The position numbers were made by a program, and so were the translations under genes. The notes beneath the pieces were generated by a model that was not told the DNA's origin, did not search any database, and saw nothing but the letters and a program-made list of their open reading frames with translations. Positions 23,404 to 33,198 of a stretch of 64,000 nucleotides of DNA are shown here, in pieces. The stretch is from Deltaproteobacteria bacterium (GTDB lineage: Bacteria > Myxococcota_A > Polyangia > Polyangiales > JADJMO01), in NCBI GenBank assembly GCA_025363655.1, contig JANYDK010000094.1:1-64000 (forward strand), read 5' to 3'. Each line of letters begins with the position of its first letter. The stretch's first letter is position 1.

Positions 23404-25791
23404 ATGTACCCTCGGCTCGTGCACCTCGTCCGCCCCAGCGCCGTCGCACTCGCCTGCGCGGTTGCGGTGCTCGCCCTTGCGCCAAGTGCGTCGGCGGCGA
23501 CGCGCGTGGTGCGCGGGGACGTGGTCTCGTCGGCTGGAGACGCGATCGCCGGCGCCGACGTGACGGTGATGGATGAGAAGGGCGCGACCCTCTCCACCGG
23601 CAAAACCGACGGGCTCGGCCGCTTTGCCATCGAGCTCGCCGACGGCTCGGCGACGCCGACGTCGGCGAAGGTCCACGTCCAAGGCCTCGCCGACGCGACG
23701 GTGAAGATCGCCAAGGGAAGCGGCGACGACGCCCGCCTGCACGTCGCGCTCGGTCCGGCGGCCGCCGCAGCGATCGACGTGGAGGTGACCGCCGAAAAAC
23801 CGATCGCCGCCGCCGCACCGGAGTCGCAACCGACGCATTACTCGGTCGATCCGACGTTGATGGCGAAGATGCCGGGAACGCGTGGCGATCCGTTCAACGC
23901 CATCACCTCGCTCCCCTCGCTCGGACGTCCTCCTGCGCTCTCCACCGTCTACATCGTGCGCGGCGCCAGCCCGGTCGACTCCGGCACCTACGTCGATGGC
24001 GCGCCGTTGCCGCACGCGTTCCACTTCGGCGGCTTCGTCGCCGTCGTCCCGGGCGCGCTCGTCGAGTCGATCGCGATCATCCCCGGCGGCTTCGGCGTCG
24101 CCTACGGACGCGCCACCGCCGGGCTCATCGACGTCCAGCTCGCCATCCCCTGCGTCGGTCCGGCCGCGAAACCAGGTGCGACGTGCGAAGGCGTGCACGG
24201 CTCGCTCGGGCTCGACGCGATCGACGTCTCGGTGGTCGGCTCGGCGGTGATCGCCGGCAAGACGAAGGTCGCGCTCGGCGCGCGTCGCAGCCACGTCGAC
24301 GCCTGGATCGGCAAGGTCCTCGGCGACACGGTCACCGGCGATCTTCCGCGCTACCTCGACGGCCAGGCGCTGATCGAGCACGAATTCTCGCACCGTTTCA
24401 AGGTGCGCCTCGGACTCATCGCCGCCGACGACGACGTCAACGTCACCGATCCGAACCAGCCGGCCGACAAGCCACGAAGCGGCAGTTGGCACTCGTCGAT
24501 GGCGCGCGCGCACGCACGCATGGAGGCCAAGCTCGGCGAGCGAGGTCTCCTCCTCGGCGTCTTCGCGGTCGGCAAAGCCTCCGACTCGATCATCGGCGAG
24601 ACCGATCAATGGAGCGACGCGCGCAAGACGCTCTTCGCGCGCCTCGAAGGGAGCAGCGATGTCGGCGAAGGAGACGGGGCACGCGTGACCTTCGGCGTCG
24701 ACGCGCTCGCCACCCACCTCGACGGCTCCCGCGTGCTCCAGATCCCCGTCTCCGGCTTCGGCGGGAGCAACGTATTTCCCCTCCGCGGCGCGATCGTCGT
24801 CGAACGCTTCGAGCCCGGCGCCTACGCGCAGCTCGTGCTTCGGCCAGCGGCTCCCTTCCTCGTCACCGCCGGCGTCCGCGTCGATCGTCATTACCTCGGC
24901 TCTGCCGTGGTGCAGCCGCGGCTCTCGTTTCGGGCCGCCGTCGGCGAGCACACCGCGCTCAAGGCGAGCACCGGCATCTACGCGAGGCCCAACGTCTTCG
25001 ACGCCGTCGACGCGCGCGACTCGCAAGGCGCGCTCCTTCCGGTGGTCGTCGACGCGGGTCCAGTGCGCGCGCTCCATCTCGGATTCGGCCTCGAACAAGG
25101 GCTCGGCGCCGGTGTCGACTTGCTCGCCGACGTCTACGCGCGCGTCGCCCATGGCCTTCTCGTGCCGCTCCAAGGGAGGCCAGTGCCAATCTACGAAGAG
25201 CGTCTCCGTCCAGGTGCGACGATCGACTTCGACACCCAACGCGTGCTCGCCGGATATCGATATCCTCTTTATGCAGATAGTGGGCGCACCCGTGCCTACG
25301 GCATCGAGCTCCTCCTCCGCGCGCGCGTCGGCTCCTTCGCTGGCTTCATCGGATATGCGCTCTCCCGCGCCGAGCTCCGTGACGGTCCGTACGCCGATTG
25401 GCGCCGCGCGCCGCTCGATCAGACGCACGTGCTCAACGCCGCCGCCGTCGTCTCGGTGGGAAGAGGCTGGGAAGTCGGCGCGCGCTTTCGCCTCGCGGTC
25501 GGCGTCCTCGACAGCCCCTACCCCGCCACCGACATCGCGCCGAAGAACGATCCCGACGTCGATCCGAATCGGCAACTGCCGCAGCTCGCGCCGATCCACT
25601 CGCTCGATCTGCGGGTGGAGAAGTGTTGGACGATCGGCACCGGCGGCACGCTCGCGGCGTACGTCGAGGTGCGCAACGTCTACAACCGACGCGCCCGCGA
25701 ACCGCTCGCCTACAACTACGTCTACGATTACCCGGTGGCCGGCAATGGTCTGCCGATCATCCCCAACCTCGGCGTGAGGGGAGCCTTCTGA
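23404..25791 (+). CDS. TonB-dependent outer-membrane receptor with carboxypeptidase-regulatory-like N-terminal domain
   Basis: 795 residues. A signal peptide (cleavage near SASA/A, about residue 31) leads to a carboxypeptidase-regulatory-like domain (about 32-120: VVRGDVVSSAGDAIAGADV). The plug domain follows (PFNAITSLPSLGRPP, VYIVRGASPVDSGTYVDGAPL), then a 22-strand-type barrel ending in Phe. The receptor imports a ligand across the outer membrane using TonB energy; the ligand is unknown. The stop overlaps the start of the NHL gene (TGATG), so they are one operon with the Cys-rich lipoprotein, suggesting a surface complex. The domain order resembles SusC-like proteins, but no SusD is present. 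Confidence 0.88.
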   Translation: MYPRLVHLVRPSAVALACAVAVLALAPSASAATRVVRGDVVSSAGDAIAGADVTVMDEKGATLSTGKTDGLGRFAIELADGSATPTSAKVHVQGLADATVKIAKGSGDDARLHVALGPAAAAAIDVEVTAEKPIAAAAPESQPTHYSVDPTLMAKMPGTRGDPFNAITSLPSLGRPPALSTVYIVRGASPVDSGTYVDGAPLPHAFHFGGFVAVVPGALVESIAIIPGGFGVAYGRATAGLIDVQLAIPCVGPAAKPGATCEGVHGSLGLDAIDVSVVGSAVIAGKTKVALGARRSHVDAWIGKVLGDTVTGDLPRYLDGQALIEHEFSHRFKVRLGLIAADDDVNVTDPNQPADKPRSGSWHSSMARAHARMEAKLGERGLLLGVFAVGKASDSIIGETDQWSDARKTLFARLEGSSDVGEGDGARVTFGVDALATHLDGSRVLQIPVSGFGGSNVFPLRGAIVVERFEPGAYAQLVLRPAAPFLVTAGVRVDRHYLGSAVVQPRLSFRAAVGEHTALKASTGIYARPNVFDAVDARDSQGALLPVVVDAGPVRALHLGFGLEQGLGAGVDLLADVYARVAHGLLVPLQGRPVPIYEERLRPGATIDFDTQRVLAGYRYPLYADSGRTRAYGIELLLRARVGSFAGFIGYALSRAELRDGPYADWRRAPLDQTHVLNAAAVVSVGRGWEVGARFRLAVGVLDSPYPATDIAPKNDPDVDPNRQLPQLAPIHSLDLRVEKCWTIGTGGTLAAYVEVRNVYNRRAREPLAYNYVYDYPVAGNGLPIIPNLGVRGAF

Positions 25792-27836
25792 TGCGCGCGA
25801 AGGCCTCGTTTACCGCGCTCACGCTCGCACTCGCAGTCGCGCTGTGGCTCGAGACGGGATGCACCGCGAGCGCGCCGGCCGACTTGCCGGAGGTCGCGCA
25901 CGTCTCGCAAGCGACCATCGACGCGCGTCGGGCCGACGGCGTGTTCGGTCAGCCCGATTTCGTGCGCGGCGTCGCACCGGTGCTGGTGAGCATCGACACC
26001 GTCAACCAGCCGGCGGGCCTCGCGGTCAGCCCGCTCAGCTCGCCCGAGACGATCCTCATCGCCGACCGCGGTGAGAGCCGCATCCTCGCGCGGACGCCCT
26101 CGACTTTTTCCTCCCTCTGGCTCTTCGGGCAGAGCTCGTTCGCGGAAGGCCGACCCAACGGCGGCGGCTCGCCGACGCTGGCGACGCTGAATGCGCCTGA
26201 TGCGGTCGCGGTGTTCAGCACGCTGATCGCGTTCGTCGACTCCGGCAACCATCGGGTCATCGTCCGCGGCTTCGGCACCGATTTCGTGCTCGGCCAGCAC
26301 GGCAACCCGAGCACCAACAACCGCAACGACGGAGGCATCTCCTCGACCTCGCTCGCAGAGCCGGGCGGCGCCGCCTTCCTCACCAACGACGGCGAGACGC
26401 GGCTCTTCGTCAGCGACACCGGCAATCACCGCGTGATCGGCTTCCGCGGCGCCGCCACCAGCGCCAACTGGCTCATCGGCCAAGGCTCGTTCGGCACCGC
26501 CGACCCGAACCGCGGACGCACCACGCCCACCGCCAACACGTTCGACGATCCCCACGGCCTCGCCGCACACGATCGAGAGTCGTTCCTCGCGGGCTCGCTC
26601 TTCGGCCTCTGGATCGCCGACACCGGCGACCATCGCGTGCTCCATTTCTCGTGGTGTCGCGGCGAGCTCGGCGACGATCCATGCCCCAACGCCGACATCG
26701 TCCTCGGGCAGCCCGACTACGACACCGCGACGCCGGGCACCTCGGAGACATCGTTGCGAGCGCCCACCGCCGTCGCCGTCGACGTCAACGGCGGCGTCTG
26801 GGTAGCCGACACTGGCAACAACCGCGTCGTCCATTTTCCTCGGCGAAAAGTGGTCGCCGACATCGTCCTCGGGCAGCCCGATTTCACGAGTCACGCAGCT
26901 CCGACGTCGGTCTCGGACACCACGCTCGACGCGCCGCAGGGCGTCGCCATCGACGCGCACGGTCACCTCTACGTCAGCGACACCGGCGCAAACCGCGTGC
27001 TTCGTTATCTCTACGTCTTCAAGGCGGCCGACTGCGACGACGGCGACCCGTGCACGTTCGACTCGTTCACCGCCGGAGCCTGCCAACACTCGGTCACGAC
27101 CTTCGCGCCCGAGTGTTCGCCGTACCTCTGCGACACGGTCAAACACGCGTGCCAGACGTCGTGCATCCCTGGCGCCGGCTGCCAAGGAGGCTCGGTCTGC
27201 ACGAGCACCGGTCGCTGCGTGCGGCCCTGCTCCGGAACGACGATTTCGGTCTGTCCGACGGGCAAGCAATGCGCCGACGGATGGTGCTGCGACAAGAAGT
27301 GCGAAGGGCAATGCGAGTCGTGTGGCGTTCCTGGATCCGAAGGACTGTGCTCGGCGATTCCCTCCGGAAGGGCACCCGAGACCTTCAACATTCCGGGCTT
27401 CCAGCCACGCGCGACGTGCGCCTCGTCGAACAGCGGCGACGCCGAGTGCGCCGGCAGCTGCGATGGCAGCCATCGCGACGAGTGCGCCAAGTCGCGAGCG
27501 AAGACGACCTGCGGCTACGAGGCGTGCAACGACGGAGTCGCCACGCTGCGCGGACAATGCGACGGCGCCGGCACCTGCGTGCTCGATCAGCGCGCGTGCG
27601 GAACGTATGCATGCGACGTCGGCGGCTGTCGCAAGACGTGCTCTCACGACTTCCATTGCGCCGCGGGGGCGCTCTGCGTGGGGGGCGCGTGCGTCTCCGA
27701 AGACCACGCGCGCGCCGGAGGTGACGGCTGCGAGATCGGCTCGGCTCCCCTCGACGCGCCCAGCCATCCCTTCGCCTGGGCTGCGGTTTTCCTCGGCACC
27801 GCAGCGATCGTACGCGCGACGAGGAGGCGGCGATGA
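25791..27836 (+). CDS. NHL-repeat propeller surface protein with Cys-rich stalk and MYXO-CTERM-like tail
   Basis: 681 residues. An N-terminal signal region ends at LETGC, a weak lipobox because of Glu at -3. About six NHL-type blades follow (each with a [LV].GQ..F/Y element and D-x-x-NHRV loops, residues ~45-410), forming a beta-propeller. Then come a Cys-rich segment (about 415-640; CDDGDPCTFD, CIPGAGCQGGSVC) and a C-terminal GCEIG, a hydrophobic stretch and RRRR, which matches the MYXO-CTERM sorting signal. It overlaps both neighbours in the receptor operon. It may hold ligand for the TonB receptor at the surface, which is inference. Confidence 0.82.
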   Translation: MRAKASFTALTLALAVALWLETGCTASAPADLPEVAHVSQATIDARRADGVFGQPDFVRGVAPVLVSIDTVNQPAGLAVSPLSSPETILIADRGESRILARTPSTFSSLWLFGQSSFAEGRPNGGGSPTLATLNAPDAVAVFSTLIAFVDSGNHRVIVRGFGTDFVLGQHGNPSTNNRNDGGISSTSLAEPGGAAFLTNDGETRLFVSDTGNHRVIGFRGAATSANWLIGQGSFGTADPNRGRTTPTANTFDDPHGLAAHDRESFLAGSLFGLWIADTGDHRVLHFSWCRGELGDDPCPNADIVLGQPDYDTATPGTSETSLRAPTAVAVDVNGGVWVADTGNNRVVHFPRRKVVADIVLGQPDFTSHAAPTSVSDTTLDAPQGVAIDAHGHLYVSDTGANRVLRYLYVFKAADCDDGDPCTFDSFTAGACQHSVTTFAPECSPYLCDTVKHACQTSCIPGAGCQGGSVCTSTGRCVRPCSGTTISVCPTGKQCADGWCCDKKCEGQCESCGVPGSEGLCSAIPSGRAPETFNIPGFQPRATCASSNSGDAECAGSCDGSHRDECAKSRAKTTCGYEACNDGVATLRGQCDGAGTCVLDQRACGTYACDVGGCRKTCSHDFHCAAGALCVGGACVSEDHARAGGDGCEIGSAPLDAPSHPFAWAAVFLGTAAIVRATRRRR

Positions 27837-28894
27837 GCACGCGTTTCCTGCGTCGCGCGGTCGCGCTCGCTCTCCTCGTCGGCCCTACGTCGATCGCTTC
27901 GATCGGCTGCGACGACTCCGAGCGCATCCCCTACTCGCCGAGCGAGCGACTCGACGCGCCTTCGCCGCTGCCTCAACAAACTTTCTGTGCAGCGCTCGCG
28001 CAAAACGTCTGCGCGGTGCTGCGCCCGTGTTGTCAGGCGAGCCCCTACGCGTTCGACGAGTCGCGCTGCCACGCCGTCTCGCGTGCGCTCTGCGAGGCGC
28101 GCCGGAGCAAAGCGCACGATCAAGAGCTGACCTACGACGACGTGCTCGCCGCCCAGTGCGTCGATGGGACGGCCGCGCTCCTCTCCAGTTGCATGCTCGT
28201 GTCGCAGAACGAAGATCCGCGCGCGGCAGAGATCGCCTACGCGTGCCGCACGGTATTTCATGGCGATCGGCGCGTCGGTCAGTCGTGCGATCCCTCGGCG
28301 CTCACGCCCTGCGCGCCCCCGGAGGCCACCCGCGTGACGTGCGCGGGCGTCTGCACCGCGATCGAACTGCGCAAGGGCGGTGAGCTCTGCCAGAGCTTCG
28401 ACACCGACGCCGGGACTGCCTGCTTCGCCCCCAGTTGCACGTGCGGGCCGGGGCTCACCTGCTACGGAAATCCAGCCCGCTGCACCGCTACCGTGCTCGT
28501 CGAGGACGCGCCCTGCGACACCTTGGGCACCTGCGGCGCATGCACCGCCGAACGCTGCCTCACCTGCGCCTGCGCCAACGGCATCCGCTCGAGCACCTGC
28601 TTCGACGAGGGCACGGCCGGCTCGCCGCGATGCCGACCGCTTCCTGGAATCGGCGCGAGCTGCACCTCGGAGATCGGTTGCACGTACGGCGCTCGATGCG
28701 ACGGCGATCACGGGAGTGTCTGCGTCGACGGCAAGGCGCTCGGCGTCGTCTGCAACGCCGACGGCGACTGCGCCAGTCGTCACTGCCAAGGCATCTGCCT
28801 TCCGTCGGGCATCGCCGATCCGGTCAATTGCAACGGCGCCTATCCGGGCGCCGCCGGAGGCCTCGTCGTCGTCCCGTCGCTGGTGACGAAATAG
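27833..28894 (+). CDS. Cys-rich lipoprotein, hypothetical
   Basis: 353 residues with a signal peptide ending in the lipobox-like SIGC at about residue 26. The mature protein has some 35 cysteines, mostly in short CxxxC or CxC patterns (CTCGPGLTC, CGACTAERCLTCAC), suggesting many disulfides. The ATG overlaps the NHL gene stop (ATGA), making it the third gene of the receptor operon. Similar Cys-rich lipoproteins of unknown role are frequent in myxobacteria. No enzymatic motif seen. Confidence 0.75.
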   Translation: MSTRFLRRAVALALLVGPTSIASIGCDDSERIPYSPSERLDAPSPLPQQTFCAALAQNVCAVLRPCCQASPYAFDESRCHAVSRALCEARRSKAHDQELTYDDVLAAQCVDGTAALLSSCMLVSQNEDPRAAEIAYACRTVFHGDRRVGQSCDPSALTPCAPPEATRVTCAGVCTAIELRKGGELCQSFDTDAGTACFAPSCTCGPGLTCYGNPARCTATVLVEDAPCDTLGTCGACTAERCLTCACANGIRSSTCFDEGTAGSPRCRPLPGIGASCTSEIGCTYGARCDGDHGSVCVDGKALGVVCNADGDCASRHCQGICLPSGIADPVNCNGAYPGAAGGLVVVPSLVTK

Positions 28895-28947
28895 CCACCG
28901 AGGCAAAGCCCTCGCCGCCGCTCGGCAAGTGAATTACTGGCTGGATC

Positions 28948-29256
28948 ATGTCCGAAACGAGGTCTGCTCCGATCGACCGCGCGCAGGTGCTGCACGTCGC
29001 CAAGCTCGCGCGCCTGACCTTGCACGACGACGAAGTTCCGGTCGTCACCGAGCAGCTGGTGAAAATTCTCGCGCACATCGCCCAGCTCGGTGAAGTGTCG
29101 ACCGACGGCGTCGAACCGACCGCGCAGGTCGGCGTCGATCGTCTACCCCTCCGCGAAGACGTCCCGCACGTGACCGTGCCCCGCGCCGAGGCGCTCGCAG
29201 CCGCACCGGAGACCGCCGGCGGCGGCTTCGTCGTTCCCACCTTCGTCGACGAGTGA
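28948..29256 (+). CDS. gatC: Aspartyl/glutamyl-tRNA amidotransferase subunit C
   Basis: 102 residues. The helical start (VLHVAKLARLTLHDDEVPVV), the middle (LVKILAHIAQLGEVSTDGVEP) and the PLREDVP segment are characteristic of GatC, which wraps around GatA and stabilises the GatCAB complex that converts Glu-tRNA(Gln) or Asp-tRNA(Asn) to the correct amide form. gatA follows 15 bp later. Normal length. Confidence 0.95.
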   Translation: MSETRSAPIDRAQVLHVAKLARLTLHDDEVPVVTEQLVKILAHIAQLGEVSTDGVEPTAQVGVDRLPLREDVPHVTVPRAEALAAAPETAGGGFVVPTFVDE

Positions 29257-29271
29257 TCGGACCACCACGTC

Positions 29272-30729
29272 ATGGAACTCCTCGACTCTTCGCTCCTCGA
29301 CGCCGCCGACGCGGTGCGCGCCGGAAAGATTTCCGCCCGCGAGCTCGCCGACGCCGCCATCGCCCGCATCGAGCGCGACGACACCCACGCGTACCTCGAC
29401 TTCGATCCGGCACGAACACGCGCGCAAGCGATCTCCGTCGACGAAAAACGCGCCCGCGGCGAAGCGCTCGGCCCGCTCGCCGGCGTCCCCATCGGCCTCA
29501 AGGACGTGCTCTGCACGCGTGACGCGCGCACCACCTGTGGCTCGAAAATCCTCGAAGGATACCGTCCGCCGTACGATGCCACCGCCGTCGCCAAGCTCCG
29601 CGCCGCCGACGCCGTCTTCACCGGCAAGCTCAACATGGACGAGTTCGCGATGGGCTCGTCGAACGAGAACAGCGCGTACGGCCCGGTGAAGAACCCGTGG
29701 GACAAGTCGCGCGTCCCGGGCGGCTCGTCCGGTGGTAGCGCCGCCGCGGTCTCGGCCGGGCTCGCGCTCGGCACGCTCGGCACCGACACCGGCGGCTCCA
29801 TTCGTCAGCCGGCCGCCCTCTGCGGCGTCGTCGGTCTCAAGCCCACCTATGGCCGCGTCTCGCGCTACGGCCTCGTCGCCTTCGCCTCGTCGCTCGATCA
29901 AATCGGTACCTTCGCCGCCGACGTGCGCGGCGCTGCGCGTCTCCTCGAGGCCATCGCCGGACACGACGGACACGACGCGACGAGCGTCGCGAGGCCGATC
30001 GACGAGTACGTCGGCGCCTGTGGTCGCGATCCGAAGGGCCTCCGCCTCGGCGTCCCGGCCGAGTATTTCGAGGCCGGCCTCGAGCCGGAGGTGAAGGCGT
30101 CGATCGAAGCGGGCCTCAAGGCGTTCGAAGGCCTCGGCTGCACGCTCGTGCCGCTGCAGATGCCGCATACCAAGCACGCCGTCGCCACCTACTACGTCGT
30201 CGCCACCGCAGAGTGCTCGAGCAACCTCGCGCGCTTCGACGGCGTGCGCTACGGCCTCCGTGTCGACCCGGGCAAGGACCTCGAAGCGATGTACGGCGCG
30301 ACGCGCGATCGCGGCTTCGGCGCCGAGGTGAAGCGTCGAATCCTCCTCGGCACCTACGTGCTCTCGGCCGGCTACTACGACGCCTACTACACCAAGGCGC
30401 AGAAGGTCCGCACGCTCATTCGTCGAGATTTCGAGGCCGCTTTCGCCAAGTGCGACGCCATCGTCGGACCGACCTCGCCCTCGGTGGCCTGGCCCTTCGG
30501 CGCGAAGGTCGCCGACCCGCTGGCGATGTACCTCGCCGACGTCTACACGCTCCCGGCATCGCTCGCGGGCCTCCCGGGCATCTCGGTGCCGGCTGCACCG
30601 AGCGCCAGTGGCTTGCCGGTGGGCATGCAAATCGTCACGCCGGCGTGGGACGAAGCTCGCATGCTGACCTTGGCCCACGCGTTCGAGCAAGTGTCGCCGG
30701 CGAAGGGGAAACGCCCGGCCCGAAGCTAG
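29272..30729 (+). CDS. gatA: Aspartyl/glutamyl-tRNA amidotransferase subunit A
   Basis: A 485-residue amidase that releases ammonia from glutamine for tRNA-dependent amidation. The Ser-cisSer-Lys triad is visible as Lys77 (GLKDV), Ser152 (GGSSGGS) and Ser176 (DTGGSIRQP), with the glutaminase-type signature TYGRVSRYGL. Length is standard. It forms an operon with gatC. The third subunit gene gatB is not next to it and must lie elsewhere. Its stop overlaps the stop of the convergent ygfZ gene by 4 bp. Confidence 0.96.
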   Translation: MELLDSSLLDAADAVRAGKISARELADAAIARIERDDTHAYLDFDPARTRAQAISVDEKRARGEALGPLAGVPIGLKDVLCTRDARTTCGSKILEGYRPPYDATAVAKLRAADAVFTGKLNMDEFAMGSSNENSAYGPVKNPWDKSRVPGGSSGGSAAAVSAGLALGTLGTDTGGSIRQPAALCGVVGLKPTYGRVSRYGLVAFASSLDQIGTFAADVRGAARLLEAIAGHDGHDATSVARPIDEYVGACGRDPKGLRLGVPAEYFEAGLEPEVKASIEAGLKAFEGLGCTLVPLQMPHTKHAVATYYVVATAECSSNLARFDGVRYGLRVDPGKDLEAMYGATRDRGFGAEVKRRILLGTYVLSAGYYDAYYTKAQKVRTLIRRDFEAAFAKCDAIVGPTSPSVAWPFGAKVADPLAMYLADVYTLPASLAGLPGISVPAAPSASGLPVGMQIVTPAWDEARMLTLAHAFEQVSPAKGKRPARS

Positions 30730-31691
30730 CGGGCCTCGCCGCGCACCGTCACCACGTGACCATCGACGTCGAGCGACTTGCCCAATTCGGCGGCGCTCGT
30801 CTTCACCATCGCGAGCGCCACCACGTCACTGCCAACGTTGGCAGCGATGCTGGTGATTTTCCCGACCGCATCGGCACCGACACGGACTTCGGCGCCGACC
30901 GCCAGCGGCGTCGAAGCCGCGAGCTGGACCAAGCGACGGTGGACCTTGCCGCGCATCTCGAGCATGCAGACCACCTCTTGGCCGAGGTAGCAGCCCTTGT
31001 TGAAGCTGACCGCGCGCTTCTCGAGGCCGGCTTCCTGCACGTAGGCGTGATCGTCGACGTCGAGGCCGTAGGTGGCTCGGCCGACGCGAATGCGCAACGC
31101 CGCCACCTCGGACGCAGCTTGTTCTTTCGCGCCCGCGGCGACGAGCTTGGCGATGAAGGCGTCGACCTCGCTGGCGTCGATTTCGAAGACGAGCCCTGCA
31201 CCGAGCCCAAGCTCGTCGAGGACCGCACTGCGCCCTTCGACTCCGCTTCGAGCGGCGACCGCGACGGCTTCGTCACCTTGCAGCGCGATCAGCGCGCGTG
31301 ACGAATCGAGCTCGATTTCACAGTCTTCCATGATGATGTAGCGATTCCAAAGCTCGAGGAGCGCCGGCGCCGTCGAGCGAGGAACCCAGGCCGAGAGGCT
31401 CTCGCCATCGACGACGACGACGACGTCGGCGAGCATCCGCCCTTTGACGTTGAGCGCGCATCCGTAGGTGGCCAAGCGCGGGGCGCCTGGTTTCGCGAAC
31501 GCCGCGAGGTCGCACGTGAGCATGCCGTTGAGCCACTTCGCGCGATCGTCGCCGCGCACCGCGATGCGGACGCGTGCGAGCGGGCTCGCGTCGTCGGTGA
31601 GTCGATAGACCAGCGCGGAGGCGCGCGCGCGCGTGAGGAGGTCGCTCGCGTGGCCTTCGGGCTCGGGCGTGTCGGACATGGAGACGTTCAT
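30726..31691 (-). CDS. ygfZ: YgfZ/GcvT-fold folate-binding protein
   Basis: 321 residues with the diagnostic KGCYLGQE motif (in FNKGCYLGQEVVCMLEMRG) and the GcvT-like aminomethyltransferase fold. YgfZ binds tetrahydrofolate and helps assemble or repair [4Fe-4S] clusters in enzymes such as MiaB; the Cys of the motif is important there. ATG 31691 is preferred, with ATG 31679 four codons downstream as alternative. It is transcribed towards gatA with the stop codons overlapping, and away from a membrane-protein gene. Confidence 0.92.
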   Translation of the reverse strand: MNVSMSDTPEPEGHASDLLTRARASALVYRLTDDASPLARVRIAVRGDDRAKWLNGMLTCDLAAFAKPGAPRLATYGCALNVKGRMLADVVVVVDGESLSAWVPRSTAPALLELWNRYIIMEDCEIELDSSRALIALQGDEAVAVAARSGVEGRSAVLDELGLGAGLVFEIDASEVDAFIAKLVAAGAKEQAASEVAALRIRVGRATYGLDVDDHAYVQEAGLEKRAVSFNKGCYLGQEVVCMLEMRGKVHRRLVQLAASTPLAVGAEVRVGADAVGKITSIAANVGSDVVALAMVKTSAAELGKSLDVDGHVVTVRGEAR

Positions 31692-31814
31692 ACTCGGATG
31701 CACCAATCGCGCAATCCGCTGCGCGAATCGCCCTCGCTGCGCAACGTGCGCAAGCCCCTGCACGCGGAGTTTCCCTGCTTTTTCGCTGGCGGGCTTCTCG
31801 CAAGGCCCGAGCCG

Positions 31815-32606
31815 ATGTTCGCCCGCAACGCCCACACCGTCCGATCCTTCGCGCCCGGTGCTCGCCGCAAGGGCGTCGCCGTCGCGCTCGCCACCTTCCT
31901 CGGCGCGCTCTTCGTCGCCGCGCTGCTCTTGCCGAAGACGATCACCACGCGCAGCAGCTACTGCGTGCGTTGCGCATTGCACGTCGAGGATACCGAGCGC
32001 GTCTCGCCCCTCTCCTTCCGAGGCATGCCCGGTGAGCGCCTCTTCGTCAGCCACACCCGCGTCGAACGCGCTGCGGTGCTTCATCAACTGCTCGCCCCGG
32101 TCGTCGGGCCGCACGAGCACGTCTTCCTCGATCCTGCCGCCTTCGTGCCCCCGACGAGCCCGCGAAAGCTCACCGCACCCGACGATTTCCAGCAAGCCGT
32201 TGCCGTCGCCGAGGTGACCGATCTCGATCAGCTCGAGGCCTCACCGCACCTCCTCGCGCTCCTCGACGAGGCGATGCACGACGATCCGAGCCGTACGGTG
32301 CGCTTCGTCCAACGCATCCTCGATCCCCACGCCCACGTGGCCTCCTCGAGCGTAGCGCTCCTCGATCGCAACACCTCGTGGTCGAACCGCTGGGAGGTGG
32401 TCGACGCTTTTTTCGACGTCTACCGGTGCAACGCCAACGAAGCGTCGGTGAGCTGTCACATGAAGCTGGAGACGACGGATTTGCTGGTGCTCGCGCGCAC
32501 CGCCACGAGCTTGCACGAAGGCGGCATCGACTATCCGCGCTGGGTGCCGCCGGGGATGGAGGTGCCGGCGAAGAAAGGGAAGACCGTCGCGGTGGTGACG
32601 AACTGA
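31815..32606 (+). CDS. Single-pass membrane protein, hypothetical
   Basis: 263 residues from ATG 31815. A basic N-terminus (HTVRSFAPGARRKG) is followed by one membrane segment (VAVALATFLGALFVAALLL), placing the rest in the periplasm. A CVRC pair comes directly after the membrane, and two further cysteines lie near residue 210. Family not recognised. Divergent from ygfZ with about 120 bp between, room for two promoters. Confidence 0.65.
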   Translation: MFARNAHTVRSFAPGARRKGVAVALATFLGALFVAALLLPKTITTRSSYCVRCALHVEDTERVSPLSFRGMPGERLFVSHTRVERAAVLHQLLAPVVGPHEHVFLDPAAFVPPTSPRKLTAPDDFQQAVAVAEVTDLDQLEASPHLLALLDEAMHDDPSRTVRFVQRILDPHAHVASSSVALLDRNTSWSNRWEVVDAFFDVYRCNANEASVSCHMKLETTDLLVLARTATSLHEGGIDYPRWVPPGMEVPAKKGKTVAVVTN

Positions 32607-32650
32607 GCGTGAATTCGCGTGTGGATCACTTCAGCGAATCACGTCGGTGA

Positions 32651-33169
32651 TTACTTCAACGAGAGGACGACCGCGAGGTCCTTGCCCTGCACTTCGAACC
32701 ATCCTTCTCCGTCGACGCGTAGCAAGCCGTCGCTCGCCTTCGCGAGGGCGGCGGCGGCGGAGATGGCGACGGACAACGCGATGCCGTGCGAGTCGCGATC
32801 GGAGAGCTCGAAGACGACACCCTCGCGCGCCTCGGTGAGGAGGCTGCGCAGACGTTTGCCGAGCTCGGCATCTTCGAGGGACGTGGCCTCGTCGAAGAGC
32901 GCGCGACGATCGTTTTCCCACGTTTTTCCGACCAAACGCTGGAGGCCGATGGGGCGGCTGGTCGGGGCGTAGGTGATGCTCCACTCCTCGAAGCCGGAGC
33001 CTTCCGCCTCGACGCGGAGCTGCGCGAGCACTTGCGCGGCCGTATCTTCGTCGCTCGCCGGAAAGCGCGCGGCGATCGTCGGCAGGCGCGAGGCGATCGC
33101 GTCGCGAAGGAGCTCGGGGGTGACCGCCGAGAGCGTGGTGCGAGCGACGGTGTGGATACGGATCGCCAT
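32651..33169 (-). CDS. Hypothetical cytoplasmic protein
   Basis: 172 residues, no signal peptide or membrane segment. The ATG (MAIRIHTVARTTLSAV) was chosen because the open frame upstream overlaps pepA antisense and looks spurious. Mixed alpha/beta content, with no motif I recognise. It lies 29 bp downstream of pepA on the same strand, so it is probably co-transcribed with the aminopeptidase gene. Confidence 0.6.
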   Translation of the reverse strand: MAIRIHTVARTTLSAVTPELLRDAIASRLPTIAARFPASDEDTAAQVLAQLRVEAEGSGFEEWSITYAPTSRPIGLQRLVGKTWENDRRALFDEATSLEDAELGKRLRSLLTEAREGVVFELSDRDSHGIALSVAISAAAALAKASDGLLRVDGEGWFEVQGKDLAVVLSLK

Positions 33170-33198
33170 GAAGGCGAGCGTACCTGGAACCGAGCGAA

